Assembly (NCBI GenBank): GCA_001972305.1
Contig: BDDD01000421.1
Coordinates: forward strand, 334,507 to 398,506
Reading direction: 5' to 3'
Length of the DNA stretch: 64,000 bases
Source of the DNA: Cephalotus follicularis
Lineage: Eukaryota; Streptophyta; Magnoliopsida; Oxalidales; Cephalotaceae
In this document: piece after piece, positions 45,981-57,822 of the stretch
How the letters are laid out: every line of letters starts with the position of its first letter
Position numbering within the stretch: the first letter of the stretch is position 1
The notes under the pieces: model-generated
Seen by the model: the letters and a program-made list of their open reading frames with translations, nothing else
What the model was told of the DNA's origin: nothing
Databases searched by the model: none
Translations under genes and position numbers: made by a program

Positions 45981-46768
45981 TTCTTGTCAACTAGTTTTTA
46001 TACTTACAGGTTATATTTCAAAAATCCAACTCTTGGATTAGATATTCAACTTATATAAAGTATGCATTTTCATTTTTAAGTCATTTGGATATTTCTAGAT
46101 AATTAATCGAATAAGCTATTCTTTTATACTAAATGAGAATATTATAAAGGAAAAAGTGAAAATGCTGGATAGTCTCAAATACTGGATGGGGCTTAAGTAT
46201 TGGATCACCTAAAAACGACTTGCTTACGATTTATATTTTATAAATTCAACCGTTTACTTTGATTATCTATGTGTGTCTTTCATATATATCAATTTTGAAG
46301 AGACTTGAAACTCTCTAAATATTTCATTTTCATATAATAATTTTAACAGTTAAGTTAGGTTTTCCCCATATCTACTTATAACGGTTTAAATTGTTATATG
46401 AAATTGAATAGTTATAAGTATTCAATCGACTTGAATATTTGTAGATATGTTCTACGTATATAGATTATCAAATCCAATCGTTAGATTTCTAAAATATAAA
46501 TCGTAAGCATGCCATTTTTAGGTGATCCAACAATTAAACTTGATTCAGTATCTAAGGTGATCCAGCATATTCGCTTTTTCCTATTATAAAACAGTTGAAT
46601 TTTTTAAGTAAAAATGAAATAGTTAAAGATTTTCAATTTATTTAAAATTTGGCATGTTTAATCTATACATATAAAACATTTAATTAAAACACTTGGATTT
46701 ATGAAATATGACCCTTATGTCCCGTAATTTAAAGTGAAAAGGATATAACTTATATCCTATGACAAGAA
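45981..46768. mobile_element. Outer MITE, split by a second MITE
   Basis: Short terminal inverted repeats TTCTTGTCA (45981-45989) and TGACAAGAA (46760-46768) enclose about 346 bp once the inner element and one target duplication are left out. The halves resemble the MITE at 12678-13049 in length and in phrases such as AAGTCATTTGGATATTTCTAGATAA and AAATGAAATAGTTA. The boundaries are less sure than those of the inner element. Confidence 0.5.
46148..46582. mobile_element. Inner MITE with 22-bp terminal inverted repeats
   Basis: Ends AGGAAAAAGTGAAAATGC… and …CATATTCGCTTTTTCCT pair over 22 bp with two mismatches. ATTATAA (7 bp) is duplicated at 46141-46147 and 46583-46589. A further inverted pair (TGGATCACCTAAAAA and TTTTTAGGTGATCCA) and more inside give a long, imperfect foldback. 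The element is 435 bp and non-coding; superfamily is unassigned. Confidence 0.85.
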
Positions 46769-47236
46769 TATTCGTTTTTCCCTTTTTATATATACATATA
46801 TATAAAAATGTGCATAAAGAAATAATATATAAAACAAAGAAAAAAAATTTGGAGAGCAACAAACACAAATCATATCCTTTGCTGCACTTTCTACGGTATT
46901 CTTTGTTGCACAAAGTACACAGCCGATGGATATGGTTTTTTCAGCTTTTTTTTAAAAACAAACTAGATTCGACGGCGCTGCACTTTGTGCAGTAGAGAAT
47001 GTTGCACAAAGTGCAACAGAGGATTTGGTTTGCAGAAAACGGCATAGCAAGCATTCATCAATGGGGTAATATGTAAGGAGAGAATTGAGAAAATTGAAGA
47101 CTATTAAAAAGCCATTAAATCATTTTATTTACGTGAAAACTCATGAATTTCCTTACCTTTGATCATTGATTTTAGTAACATTAATTGACAAAACAAAAAA
47201 GAAAAACAAAACATTAAACTTTTGGTCAGTTATATC
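46769..47236. other. Spacer with TGCACTTTGTGCA palindromes
   Basis: No gene. Between 46880 and 47020 there are repeated palindromes GCTGCACTTTGTGCAG and TTGCACAAAGTGCAA plus two diverged copies, giving a cluster of possible hairpins. Confidence 0.55.
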
Positions 47237-47946
47237 TGTTGAGGATCATCAGTTCCTCCCCTGATGTCAGAGGCAAAATGGAGGTTAGATACCGGATCGT
47301 GCCATCTCAGCCAAGAGGGATCCATCTCGACCAGCTGACACGTCAATGCTACTCCAAGAAGAGATAAGAAGTATCTAGGTCACCCCAGCAGATTATCTCG
47401 GGCCATTTGCCCAATTAGCCTCCCGGTACCTGCACCATTATGAGACTTAAATGCACTTAATTGAAGATGGGACAAACACTGAGTGCAATCGGATTTTTGG
47501 GAGCAGTAAACCAGGGAGGCAGTCAGCATTTAATACCTTAGAAATTACTTAAACACCCTCAACAGAGGACATAAAACGTGGGTAAAACGGACATTCGAAT
47601 GCCATAACCCCCCTATAAATGGTCCCAACTACCTCATTTACGGGGGTTAGACACTTTCTCTCTCTATCTCTTTATTTGAACACCTCGACATACACACACA
47701 ACCATCTTGGCCAAGGCATAAAAACAACTTGGCTGATATACATAAACACTTAAATATCCACCTCATGACAAACTCTAACTTGATCATCGAAGGATAGTTC
47801 CAAAGACCACTCTGGAGCTATCTTTTGACCATTTTCCTTTGGTTTTGGGTCAACCTCAGCCGCGACAGACATCTTGCAACCGAACTAAGTTCAACCTCAG
47901 GGAAGGTTTAATATAAATTCGTTGTTGATCAATCTGAGCATCAACA
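47237..47946 (+). repeat. Element G 5' LTR
   Basis: Starts TGTTGAGGATCATC and ends GAGCATCAACA, with TGTTGA/TCAACA as its inverted ends. Its first 240 bp match 57584-57822. CTATAAATGG near 47611 may be the TATA box. The sequence after it (ATATCAATTGGCTATAGAAAGG, from 47947) is where a primer site is expected. It resembles the Tat-type AATTGGCGCC start only weakly, probably through CpG decay. Confidence 0.85.
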
Positions 47947-48489
47947 ATATCAATTGGCTATAGAAAGGGAAAAGAAAAGGTGGCAAATGATTGTGAGAAT
48001 TATTTTTTGAAACCATAACTTACATAATTTTTACCAAATCATTAAAGGGAAGATTTATTATGTCCCAATTTTAAGCAAGAAATCATGCCATATGTTTAAC
48101 TAATTGCATTTTGCCATTTGTAAACCTATGTGACATGCCTAAAATTTCAGTATTTGAGAATACTGCACTGTGATTGATTTGTATTTACTTTTTAAATATA
48201 AGTATATAGATTTGATCGATTAAATAACCTTATTTTTAGGGATTCTCTACAAATTCATTAATGAAGTGTTTGATTGAGCACGGAGGTCGGAGTTGGCCCC
48301 CAAAGGGAAAGGAGAAGGCTGGGGAGAAAACGGCCCCAACGTTGTTAGAGGGATGAGAAAAGAAATGGGCCCATATAGAAATATCACCCCAAAAGGATAA
48401 TTCCGGGGAAGGTAGCTCGTCACCTAGCAAATTGGTTAAGATGAAGAGGAACCTACGCAAACCAAACACCAAGGCACAAGACTTATCCA

Positions 48490-49790
48490 ACATGGGAGAG
48501 ATTAGACAATAGAAGAGGAAAAGTGTGCATCAAAGGCTAGGGGTTCTAGTGGACAAGCCTGATCATATCGAGGAGCTACTCAGACACAACATTCACCCCT
48601 TCACAAGAAACATAACTAACAAGCCCATGCCTGAGGGATTTGAAATTCCCAAGTTTGACCGATATGACGGAGAAGGAGATCCTGGAGACCATCTTGTCAC
48701 TTTTGAGGACCTCATTATTGTCTACAACTTGAGGGATGCGATCATGTGCCACGTATTCCATGCCTCACTCAGAGGTCCTGCAAGGTCCTAGTTTGCCAGT
48801 CTGCCACCTAACTCCATATCAACCTTTGAAGAATTAAGGTACCAGTTTTTGTCATACTTCATTGCTAGTAGGAGATAGAGGAAGACGACTATAAACTTAT
48901 TCGTTATCAAACAAAAGCAATACAAGGCATTGAGAAATTATGTCAGAAGATTTAGGTTGGCGGCCACTGAGGTCCGAGATCTTAATCAAGCAATTGCCTT
49001 AGCAGCAGTCACACAATTCCTGGTGAAGGGAAGATTTTGCTCCTCCTTAATCAAGAGGGAAGCAAAGACCTTGGCCGTGTTCTTGGCTCGAGATGGTCCG
49101 TATATAAATCTAGAAGACACAGATTCGACTCTGCCGGATGCTGATTTGGATTCTAGAGAAATCCCAGCTTAAAGAGACCAACCAAGAGGACGAGATAATT
49201 ATGAATCTCAAGACCAAGGCAGAAGGCGAGATTACGAGGGAAATCGGGGAGAGAGAAGGGGTCGAGCTGACCAGTAGAAAAACTACCAAGTTGATAACTC
49301 CACGAAAGAAGTGAGGATGAACCCCCATAGAGCGTATACACCCTTAAGAGCTCCTAGGGAAGAAATTCTGATAGAATTAAGGAACGATCAATTCTTCCCG
49401 TGGCCAGATAAAATGAAAACCAATATTAATAAAAGAGACCAAACCCAATGGTGTGAATTTCATCGCAATCATGGTCACCCAACAAGTAATTGCAGAATGT
49501 TGAAAGACCTGATTGAGAGAATGATCCCCCACGTAGGTGTCTCCAAGTTCGTAAAAGAAAAAGATCTCAGAACCACTATGAATCAGAACTGTATCGAAGC
49601 CAGGAGGCCAATTATGGAAGATAGGCTAGGGTTATCAAGGGCAGACAATGGAAAAATATGGTCAAAACCATAAATGTTATAACTAGAGGAATTGCCTCGG
49701 GAGGAGATATCAGCTCCTTACAAAGGAGATATGCGAGGGAGAACCTAGTGATGAAGCAACCCCCCAAAAGGGTGAAATTCGATATGATCA
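48490..49790 (+). pseudogene. gag: Element G gag
   Basis: Retrotransposon gag domain in three readable pieces: MPEGFEIPKFDRYDGEGDP and HVFHASLRGPA (48630-48785), then a stop, then YFIASRR…KQKQYKALRNYVRRFRLAATEV and FLVKGRF (48860-49080), then WCEFHRNHGHPTSNCRMLKD (49450-49510), the CxxH…GH…C motif typical of this lineage instead of a classical knuckle. At least four stops or shifts occur. An open -strand region opposite 48236-48761 is a shadow. Confidence 0.8.
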
Positions 49791-52700
49791 TCTAATTCTC
49801 AGATGATGACCCTAATGGGATAAAAACCTCGCATGAAAACCCCTTGGTGGTAACTGTACAAATTTCCAATCACTTGGTGAAAAGAATGTTGGTCGACAAT
49901 GGAAGTTTAGCCGACGTCCTATCTGTTGACGCATGCAATCGGATGAAATTTTCCCAGAGCGACTTGATAGCAATACAATCGTTCTTGGTCGGATTTATCG
50001 AAGATACCTTGAACTCAGAAGGAGTGATAAATCTATCGATGACTTTTGGGGAAGAACCTAGCAAAGTCACCTTCTTAGCAAGTTTCCTCGTCATCAAAAT
50101 GCCGCCAACATACAATGTCATTCTTGGAAGACCATCCCAAGAAACCCTCAAGGCAGTAGTCTCTATCCCATATTTAAGATGAAATTTCCCACCCTTGGGG
50201 GAGTAGGAGTAGCCTGAGGAGATCAGTCGGCTATCCGAGAATGCTATTTCATGTCATTAAAACCTCCAAAGAAAGTTCTCCCCATTGACGTTGTGGAAGT
50301 CAAGGAGACCGAGTGCCGAGGAAGACCTGTGGAAGAATTGGAAGAAGTATTCCTAGGAGAAGAAGCCAACCACAAGTTTTTTAAAATAGGGACTCATCTC
50401 CAAGCAGATATTCAAGAATAACTTATAATATTCCTGGGTCAAAACCAAGACGTCTTCACCTGGACCGCGAAAGACGCACCCATGATAGATCCTGGCACTA
50501 TAGTCCACAAATTCGGGGTTTTACCATAAAGCAAACCAGTCAAGCAAAAGAAAAGGTCATTCTCTAGAGAAAAACAAGAAGCAATTAAATCCGAGGTCCA
50601 GAAGCTAGTGGATGTTGGTCATATAAGGGATGTGGATTACTTGTATTGGCTCTCTAATGTGGTGTTGGTAAAGAAAGACAGTGGGAAGTGGAGAATAGGT
50701 ATAGACTTCACAAACCTAAATAACACTTGCCTAAAAATAACTATCCCCTACCAAGGATAGATCAGTTGGTGGACTTCACGTCAGGCCATGAGTTGCTGAG
50801 CTTTATGGATGCCTTTTTAGGGTACAACCGGATACCATGTATGTCCCCGACCAAGAAAAAACAGCGTTCTTCATAGATCAGGGCAGATTTTGTTATAATG
50901 TCATGTCATTTGGCCTTAAGAATGTTGGGGCCACCTTTCAGAGGCTGGTGAACAAAATATTTTCCTCTGGGATAGGTCAAAATATGGAGGTATATGTGGA
51001 CGACATGTTGGTCAATAGTAGAGAAGCGAAGCACTATTTGTCAGACTTGCAAGGCTCATTTGAGATACTTCGGAAACATGACATGAAGCTCAACCCAAAG
51101 AAATGTGCCTTTGGAGTCATCTCGAGAATGTTCCTCAGTTTTATGGTCACCTACCAGGGAATTGAGATTAATCCCAAGTAGATAAAGGATGTAATAGAGA
51201 TGAAGTTCCCGAGAAATGTCAAGGAAGTATAAAGGTTGAATGGAAGGGTGGCAACCCTTAATTGTTTTATCTCCAAGTCGGCAGATCGGTGCCTCCCCCT
51301 CTTTAAAAAACTGAAGACAATAAAGAATTTTGAGTCGACAGAGGACTATGAACAAGCCTTTGAGGAACTAAAGACCTACCTTGCCACTCCACCTCTTATC
51401 AGTAAACCTATTCTTAGAGAAACCTTACTTCTTTACTTGTCCATATGGGATACAACGGTGAGTTCAATCCTCATTCACGAAGAAGACAAAGTCTAGAGAC
51501 CCATCTATTATGTCAGTACGGTTCTAGGAGAACATGAAATCAAATACCCTACTATCCAGAAACTAGCGTACACCTTATCTCAGCAAGAAAACTCTGACCA
51601 TATTTCCAAGACCATACCATCCATATCATGACAGATCAACCCCTCAGGCAAGTTCTATAAAAGCCTGAGACATCTGGGAGGTTGGTGAAGTGGTCAATGG
51701 AATTGGAAGAGTTTGATGTACACTTCAAACCAAGACCAGCTTTGAAATCATAAGTCATCTCAAACTTTCTAGTGGAGAACACCAGTCTAATAGAAGGAAT
51801 TGAAGAAGGGAAGGGAGTCATAGCCCTCCCAGAGCTATGGAGTTTTCACGTTGATGGATCATCCTGTAAGTAAGGATCAGAGGTGAGAGTTATCATTACA
51901 AGTCTAGACTGATGGGTTCATGAATACGCCCTACGTTTCAACTTCACTACGATGACTAATGTAGCAGAATACGAGGCTCTAATATCAAGAATGAAGATCC
52001 CCCGACATCTTTGAGTAAACAAGGTGAAAGTGTTTACTGATTTGCAACTGGTGGCTAGTCAAGTCCAAGGGCTCTTTTTAGCCAAAGAAGGAAGCATGAT
52101 ATCATACCTCGTAGAGATTATTAAACTCTAAGACAATTCATCTATCTCAAAATTGCAGAAATTCCAAGGGAAGAAAATGCCAAGGAAGACACTCTGTCAA
52201 AGCTAGCTATTTCAGAAAGTTTTGAGGCTCATCAATCGGTTTTTCTTGAAAATTTGGCTCGACCAAGTACATTTAAAGTCGGTGAGATCAACTCATTGGA
52301 AGTTGAGAGTGGTTGGGTGGACCTGCTAATATCTTGGCTAAGGATGCACAGCTACCAGAAAGTCCACAAGAAGCTTAGAGGATCCAAAATAAAGCGTCTC
52401 AGTTTATACTTCGGGACAGACAATTATACCGAAGATCATTCACATAACCCTTTCTCAAGTGTTTAAGACCTGTTGAAGTGAAACATGTCTTAGAAGAGAT
52501 ACATAATGAGATTTGTGATTATTACCTCGGTGGAAGATCTTTATCTTAGAAGGCACTCATGCAAGGATTTTATTGGCCCAGAATGGTCCTAGAAGCCCTT
52601 GAATTGGTAAGGCACTGTGATCAGTGTCAAAGATTTGACTCTATCTCCCATCTTCCCGTTGAGGAGCTAACTTTAATAGTCTCAAACTGGACATTTTTCC

Positions 52701-53545
52701 AGTGGGGGATGAACATTTTGGGACCATTCCCTCCGACTTTGGGCCAGAGAAAATTCACCTTGGTTGTAGTAGACAACTTCGCAAAATTGGTGGAGGCTGA
52801 AGCTCGTGCCAAGATCACTGAGCATAATGCTCGACAATTTTTATGGAGGAAAATTATCTGTCGATTTGGAGTTCCTCGGACCCTCATTACTGATAACGGC
52901 ACCCAATTCGACAATAAGAAGTTTGGATAATATTGTGAAGAGATGGGGATAATACAGAAATTCACCTCGGTGGCCCATCCCCATGCAAATGAGCAAACCG
53001 AGGCGATAAACAGAGTCATAGTACAAGTGCTGAGAAAGAAACTAGAAGGAGCCAAGGGTCTATAGGTAGAGGAACTTCCAAGCATACTATGGGGGTATAG
53101 GACAACACCCACTTTCACAACGAAAGAGACCCCTTTTTGTCTTGCCTATAGAACAGAAGTAGTAGTTCCAACCGAGGTGAACGTTCTCTCCCCAAGAGTT
53201 GAATGTTTCAGAGAAGACCACAATGAGGAAGAACTCTGAGCTAACCTAAAGTTTATAGAAGAACTCAGGGAAGAAGTAGCAATCACGGTAGCCGCCTATC
53301 GACAACGGATTCGGCAATACTACAACCAAATGGTCAAGAATAGATAATTCTGGGTTGGAGATTTAGTATTGCGAAAAGCCTCAACATCGAATCCCACTCA
53401 TGCTAAAAGAAAACTGGCACCAAATTTGGAAGGTCCCTATATAGTGAAAGAATCTTTCGGAAGGGAAGCTTATAAGCTAGAAGAACTTGAAGTAAGAATC
53501 ATACCGAGGACTTGGAACTTAGTCAATCTCAAAAAGTATAGTTAG
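49791..53545 (+). pseudogene. pol: Element G protease-RT-RNase H-aRNase H-integrase, decayed
   Basis: Order: protease with MLVDNGSLADVL (about 49890) and YNVILGRPS (50113); RT with VVLVKKDSGKWRIGIDF (50660), RFCYNVMSFGLKNVGATFQR and active site YVDDMLVNS (about 50993); NPKKCAFGV; RNase H fragments near 51340-51760; a second, archaeal-type RNase H with FHVDGSS, NVAEYEALIS and VFTDLQLVASQVQG (51840-52080); integrase with HCDQCQR (52614), GMNILGPFPP, VDNFAKLVEAEA, DNGTQFDN and WGYRTTPT (to about 53100). The double RNase H is diagnostic of the Tat group. More than ten stops and shifts are visible. Confidence 0.88.
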
Positions 53546-53649
53546 TAAAATAATAAACTCTCCAAAATTGTAATAAATTTTATGAATATATTGGTTTATT
53601 TTGACTTATCACTTGTTCTTTACATTTGCTTTAAAAGTTAGATAATAAC

Positions 53650-54245
53650 TTCGCTAGAGCCAAGGACTTAAGTGTGATCTCGTTCATTCCCAAGTTCCTT
53701 TCGTGGTTGATCAATTCTAGGTCAGGCTCACCAAGTCCATTGAAACCGAGAGACCTAACTTGCGTTAAAGAGCTGAAGCAAAGGACTCTAGAGTGATCTC
53801 ATCCATTCCTGAGTTCCCTTGGTAGTTCTGCGGTTCTCGGTTAGGCTCATCGAGGCCATTAAAACTGAGAGACCTGACTTACATTAAAAAGCTCAAGAAA
53901 AGGACTCGAGTGTTATTTCGTCCATTCCCGAGTTCCCTTGGTAGTTATGCGATTCTCAGTTAGGCTCATCGAGGCCATTAAAACCAAGAAACTCGACTTG
54001 CATTAAAAAGCTTGGGCAAAGGACTCGAGTATGATTTCGTCCATTCCTAAGTTCCCTCGGTAATTCTACAGTCCTCGGTTAGGCATGTCGAGGCCATTAA
54101 AACTGAGAGACCTAACTTGAGTTAAAAAGCTTGAGCAAAGGACTCAAGTATGATCTCGTTCATTCCCGAGTTCCCTTGATAGTTTTGCAGTTCTCGGTTA
54201 GGCTTACCGAGGCCATTAGAACCGAGAAACCGCACTTTGAAACGT
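53650..54245 (+). repeat. 118-bp tandem array 3' of integrase
   Basis: Five diverged units, 116-121 bp each, anchored by AAGGACT at about 53664, 53781, 53897, 54018 and 54138. Each has CATTCC(C/T)GAGTTCCCTTGGT and GGCTCATCGAGGCCATTAAA. Tandem repeats in this position are a known habit of Tat elements and have been proposed as seeds for satellite DNA. Confidence 0.9.
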
Positions 54246-54449
54246 TATGGGGCCATGAAAACAAAAGGTGTAATAAAGAGAATCAATAAAAAGGCAGAAA
54301 ATAAAAAGAATTCGTCCTCATTAATAAGGAAAATATCTTATAGAAAGGGATGGAATAGATCCCAGTTACAATTAAAAACAAAAAAAAAAGACTAAAGGAA
54401 GCGACCCATAGAGCGGGGAGGGATGATGTGATCCGAGGAGTCGAGAATG

Positions 54450-56624
54450 TCCGTCATTGTTTGAATACCTTCAAAGTCAGAAGGAACTCAAAGAGAAGCA
54501 TCAACACCGACTTCAGTTCCCTCGAGCAACGATCCCTCTTCCTCATCCTCCAAAGGAGGGGCTTCATACCCCAACTCAGTGTATAGGGCGAGAGCGGAGT
54601 CTCGGTCAATCTCTTTGAGATCAAGTTTGGGATGTTTCCTCCAGACTAACTCCAAAGTTAGGGCGATCCTGTTGTCAAGAAAAGCACTCCCTTCTTCATT
54701 GACCTTGTCCGGAATTCCTTGGACTTCACATACCAGTCTAGGACCGACCTCGCCTCTTCCTCCATGAGTTTATTCTTCTTCCCCAGCTTCGTTGACTCGT
54801 CCCTAGCAGCCTCCCTCTCCTTTAAAAGGTTCTTATTCATCTCACAGAGAAGGTTAAGCTTGCTCTGACTTTCTTCAGCTCGGCCTCAGACTTCTCCAAC
54901 TTAGCCTTTCTCAAATCCAAGTGGTGATGAGCCATGATCAGATCAGCTAAGGCCTTATTCAACTCATTCTCAGCCTTTTCCTTCCCGATTACAGCTTGAT
55001 TTTTCTCTTGCAACTCAGTCTAGCAATGACGAGCAAGATGTTTGAACTCATTTCGGAGATATGTGGCGTGCTAAGAGGCCTAGAAGAAAGGAAAATACAG
55101 TAACTATGTGAGAGAAAAAAATTATTGGAGTCTGAATAGAAAAAAAGCCTACCAAAACAGAACGCTGGATTATCGCCGCCTAGAGTTGGGACAGAGGGCG
55201 CTCTGCGTAGGTGGTCGAATCCTAGGGAAGTATATTCCCCTTACCTAAGTTGACAGCCATTCTAGCGTCCGAGAGGGCCTACTCGTGAAAAAGAGCCCCC
55301 CAGTGTGAGGAATCTAGGACGTTGACCCCTCTATGATTTCGTCGTTCTGACCGAGAGGAGAACTCAACTTCATATTCTCCACCTCGAGCAGAGGGTCCTC
55401 AGAACAAGGGCTCTTATGGGGAGCCTTCTTAGCCGCTGTAACCTCGGGGGTGGTATCCTTTTCCCTCAACCTTTTCTCACCAACTATGGGAGAAGAGGGC
55501 GGTGGAAGGTTGGTCCCTGAAATCAGGGCAGGAGGAATCTTCTGTTGAGCTTGGGAGGTGGAAACTTGCTTCTTCTTCTACTTCTGAGCAGACTACTTCT
55601 TCTAGCCTATGGTCCTAAACCTCTCCAGATCCATCATTTTGACAACTACGAGAAAAAGAAAAAAAAGATAAATATCAGAACTCTAAGAAAAGAAAAAATG
55701 AAGAGGAAAGAAAATTACCATCATGTATGGGAACCCTCAGAATCGAACTCAGCTCGAGCAGAGATAGATTGGGCTCCTCGAGTAGAAGCATGATGTCGAC
55801 CTAGGACTTGCCCAGAGATAAGATCCTCTCAATCATAACTTTATGACCCTCCAACAAGAGTAGCTGACTCGAGTTTTCTGGGCAAGAATATTGCTTCCAC
55901 TCCGTAGCTTGGGTCCACCTAGCCATATTCTTGGCATAAAAATAATAATCCTTCCAAAACTTTACCGAGTTGAAAAGGTTACAAAACAAGGGTTCCAGTT
56001 TCAGCCTCTTCTTAAAGTACCACCATCCACCATATTTGTTTGGATGCTTTTCATGGTGGAAGAAAAAGCGAAACACAGGCATCTCAGGAACGAACCTAAG
56101 CATTTTGAAGAAGCACAAAAAAACTGGTAACAATCCTCCAAGAGTTGGGAGCCACCTGACTAGGATGGATCTGATAAAACTCCAAGACTCGAAGAACAAA
56201 TAAAGAATAGGGAAATTGAAGCCTTGACTTCAATGCATTCACATAATAGGGAAAATCCCTGGCACTCATTCAATGCATCCATGATTTGCAGGAGGAGGGG
56301 ACAACTCGACCGAGTCGGGTATGCAGTATTCAAATCTCAGATCGGCAAGATCCTCCTCAGTCACTTTTGAGACGATGTCATGAATATAGCATTCTTTTGC
56401 TAACATGTAATAACCTCGGTCCTCTATCTCAGCCTTTTTTGGTCCGCTTGGACCCTCTTCGTCACCAAACTCTGGGCGAGAATAAGGAGAAATACCAACT
56501 TCCTCCCTCTGGTTAGACAACGTTCCCTCGGAATCGACATCGTGCTCTATGAACCAAACCCTTTTATCCCTTACTCGAAGAGCCCTTGCTGATGATTCCT
56601 TGGACGAAGTAGAGGGATAAGCCA
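54450..56624 (-). pseudogene. Antisense ORF of element G (Transposase_28-like N-part, coiled-coil C-part)
   Basis: Opposite in direction to gag-pol. The start is MAYPSTSSKESSARALRVRD (ATG near 56624). Next are an acidic linker and YYMLAKECYIHDIVSKVTEEDLADL. The middle part has FFESWSFIRSILVRWLPTLG, LPVFLCFFKMLRFVPEMPVF, FFFHHEKHPNKYGGWWYFKK and SVKFWKDYYFYA (55900-56200), which matches the pattern of the plant 'putative gypsy-type transposon' domain (Pfam Transposase_28). The C-part (54650-55020) is rich in heptads (EKAENELNKALADLIMAHHH, KSEAELKKVRA), so a coiled coil. Stops near 56260, 56200, 55800 and beyond break it. Such antisense ORFs are known in some Tat-group elements; their function is not known. 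Confidence 0.75.
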
Positions 56625-56883
56625 TACTTGTCAAGAAAAACTGAAGATTTTTTGCAGAGAGGTGGCAAGGAAGATCAAATTGAAACACAAGATTAAAATA
56701 GAGGGAAGGCAAATCAAAAAAAGGAAAAGTGGTTTTTGAAGAACAGGTTGAAGAAAAAGTATGAATGTGTACGGATTGAACTGAAGAACAGAGTGATTCT
56801 AGAGAGAAGGTAGAGCACCAATTTTTTAGAGAGAGAAAGTGAAAGCAAAAATGAGAAGTGTAAAGCAAGAGTGAAATAGCGAA

Positions 56884-56896
56884 GGGTTTATATACA
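56884..56896 (-). promoter_or_regulatory. TATA box of the antisense gene
   Basis: On the - strand TGTATATAAACCC stands about 260 bases before the ATG of the antisense ORF. It is followed by a long pyrimidine-rich leader (CTTTCACTTTCTCTCTC, CTTTTTCTTCAACC) with no LTR sequence in it. This is the layout of a normal plant RNA polymerase II promoter, internal to the retrotransposon and independent of the LTR. Confidence 0.7.
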
Positions 56897-57009
56897 GCCC
56901 TTGGAGCCTCGAGAAACTCAAAATAGGCCTTGAAAACATCAAAATGCATTAAATGGATTTCCCGCTAAAAAAATACTTCAAACACCTACTTTCCCAACAT
57001 TTAAAAGAT

Positions 57010-57330
57010 CTCAGACAAATCTGAGTTCCCTTGCTACTTTGGTGGTTCTCGGATAGAAGGAACAACTCAGATAAGACCGAGTTCCCTTGCTACTTTGGTA
57101 GTTCTTGAATAGAAGGAACAATCTAGACAAGTCCGAGTTCCTTTGCTACTTTGGTGGTTCTCGAGTAGAAGGAAGAACCCAAACAAATTCGAGTTCCTTT
57201 GCTACTTTGGTAGGTCTCAGATTGATGAAATAACCCAGAAAAATCTGAGTTTTCTTGCTACTTTGGTAGGTCTTGAATTGATAAAATAACTCGGCCAAAA
57301 CCGAGTTCCTTTACAAGAATAGCGGGTCTC
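57010..57330 (+). repeat. 59-bp tandem array
   Basis: Five to six diverged units of 58-60 bp with the core GAGTTCC(C/T)TTGCTACTTTGG, near 57022, 57081, 57139, 57199 and 57259. It lies between the antisense promoter and the 3' LTR and shares GAGTTCCCTTG with the 118-bp array, so the two may have a common origin. Confidence 0.88.
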
Positions 57331-57569
57331 GGAAAAACGACCCCAGAAAAACTTAGATCATTTATGCAGGGACTTGAACCTAGAAACCTGAGAGATCATC
57401 TCGGACTGAGCCTGGGTACTCTTCGAACTCAGCATGGTTTGACTTAGTCCCTTTGATTCACTCTCAGATTCACTTTGACAAAGGAAATCTTCTCGAAATA
57501 AAGAAGTCGGTACATTAAAAAAAAAACCTAAAATTACTTCCCAAGCTGTGCCTAAAGACTATGAACTTA

Positions 57570-57583
57570 GGAAGTGGGGGACT
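57570..57583 (+). other. Polypurine tract, element G
   Basis: GGAAGTGGGGGACT stands directly before the TGTTGCAG start of the truncated 3' LTR. Confidence 0.8.
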
Positions 57584-57822
57584 TGTTGCAGATCTTTGGT
57601 TCCTCCCCTGACATCTGAGGCAAAATGGAGGTCAAATACTGGATCGTCCCATCTTATTGGAAAGGGATCCATGTCGACCAGTTGACACGGCAATACTACT
57701 CTGAGAAGAGATAAGAAGCATCAGGGTCACCCCAGCAGATTATCTCGGGCCATTTACCCAGTTAGCCTCCCGGTACCTCTACCATAATGATACTTATATA
57801 CACTTAAATGAAGAGGGGATAG
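57584..57822 (+). repeat. Element G 3' LTR, first 239 bp
   Basis: Matches 47237-47480 (GTTCCTCCCCTGA, GGCAAAATGGAGGT, CACCCCAGCAGATTATCTCG) and is interrupted at 57823 by the TGTAACG start of element H. Confidence 0.88.

Larger units (their letters stand above)
47237..57822 (+). mobile_element. Element G: Tat-lineage Ty3/gypsy element with antisense gene
   Basis: A large old element. It has a 710-bp 5' LTR, gag, protease, RT, RNase H, a second (archaeal-type) RNase H, integrase, a 118-bp tandem array, an antisense gene with its own promoter, a 59-bp tandem array, a polypurine tract, and the first 239 bp of a 3' LTR that is cut off by element H at 57823. The second RNase H, the tandem arrays 3' of integrase and the antisense ORF together mark the Tat group (Retand/Ogre-like). 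The rest of its 3' LTR and its right target duplication are outside the window or lost. Confidence 0.9.

Noticed and set aside
52627..53118. 163-codon ORF on the - strand
   Set aside because: Shadow of the Tat integrase, which is readable with conserved motifs on the + strand.
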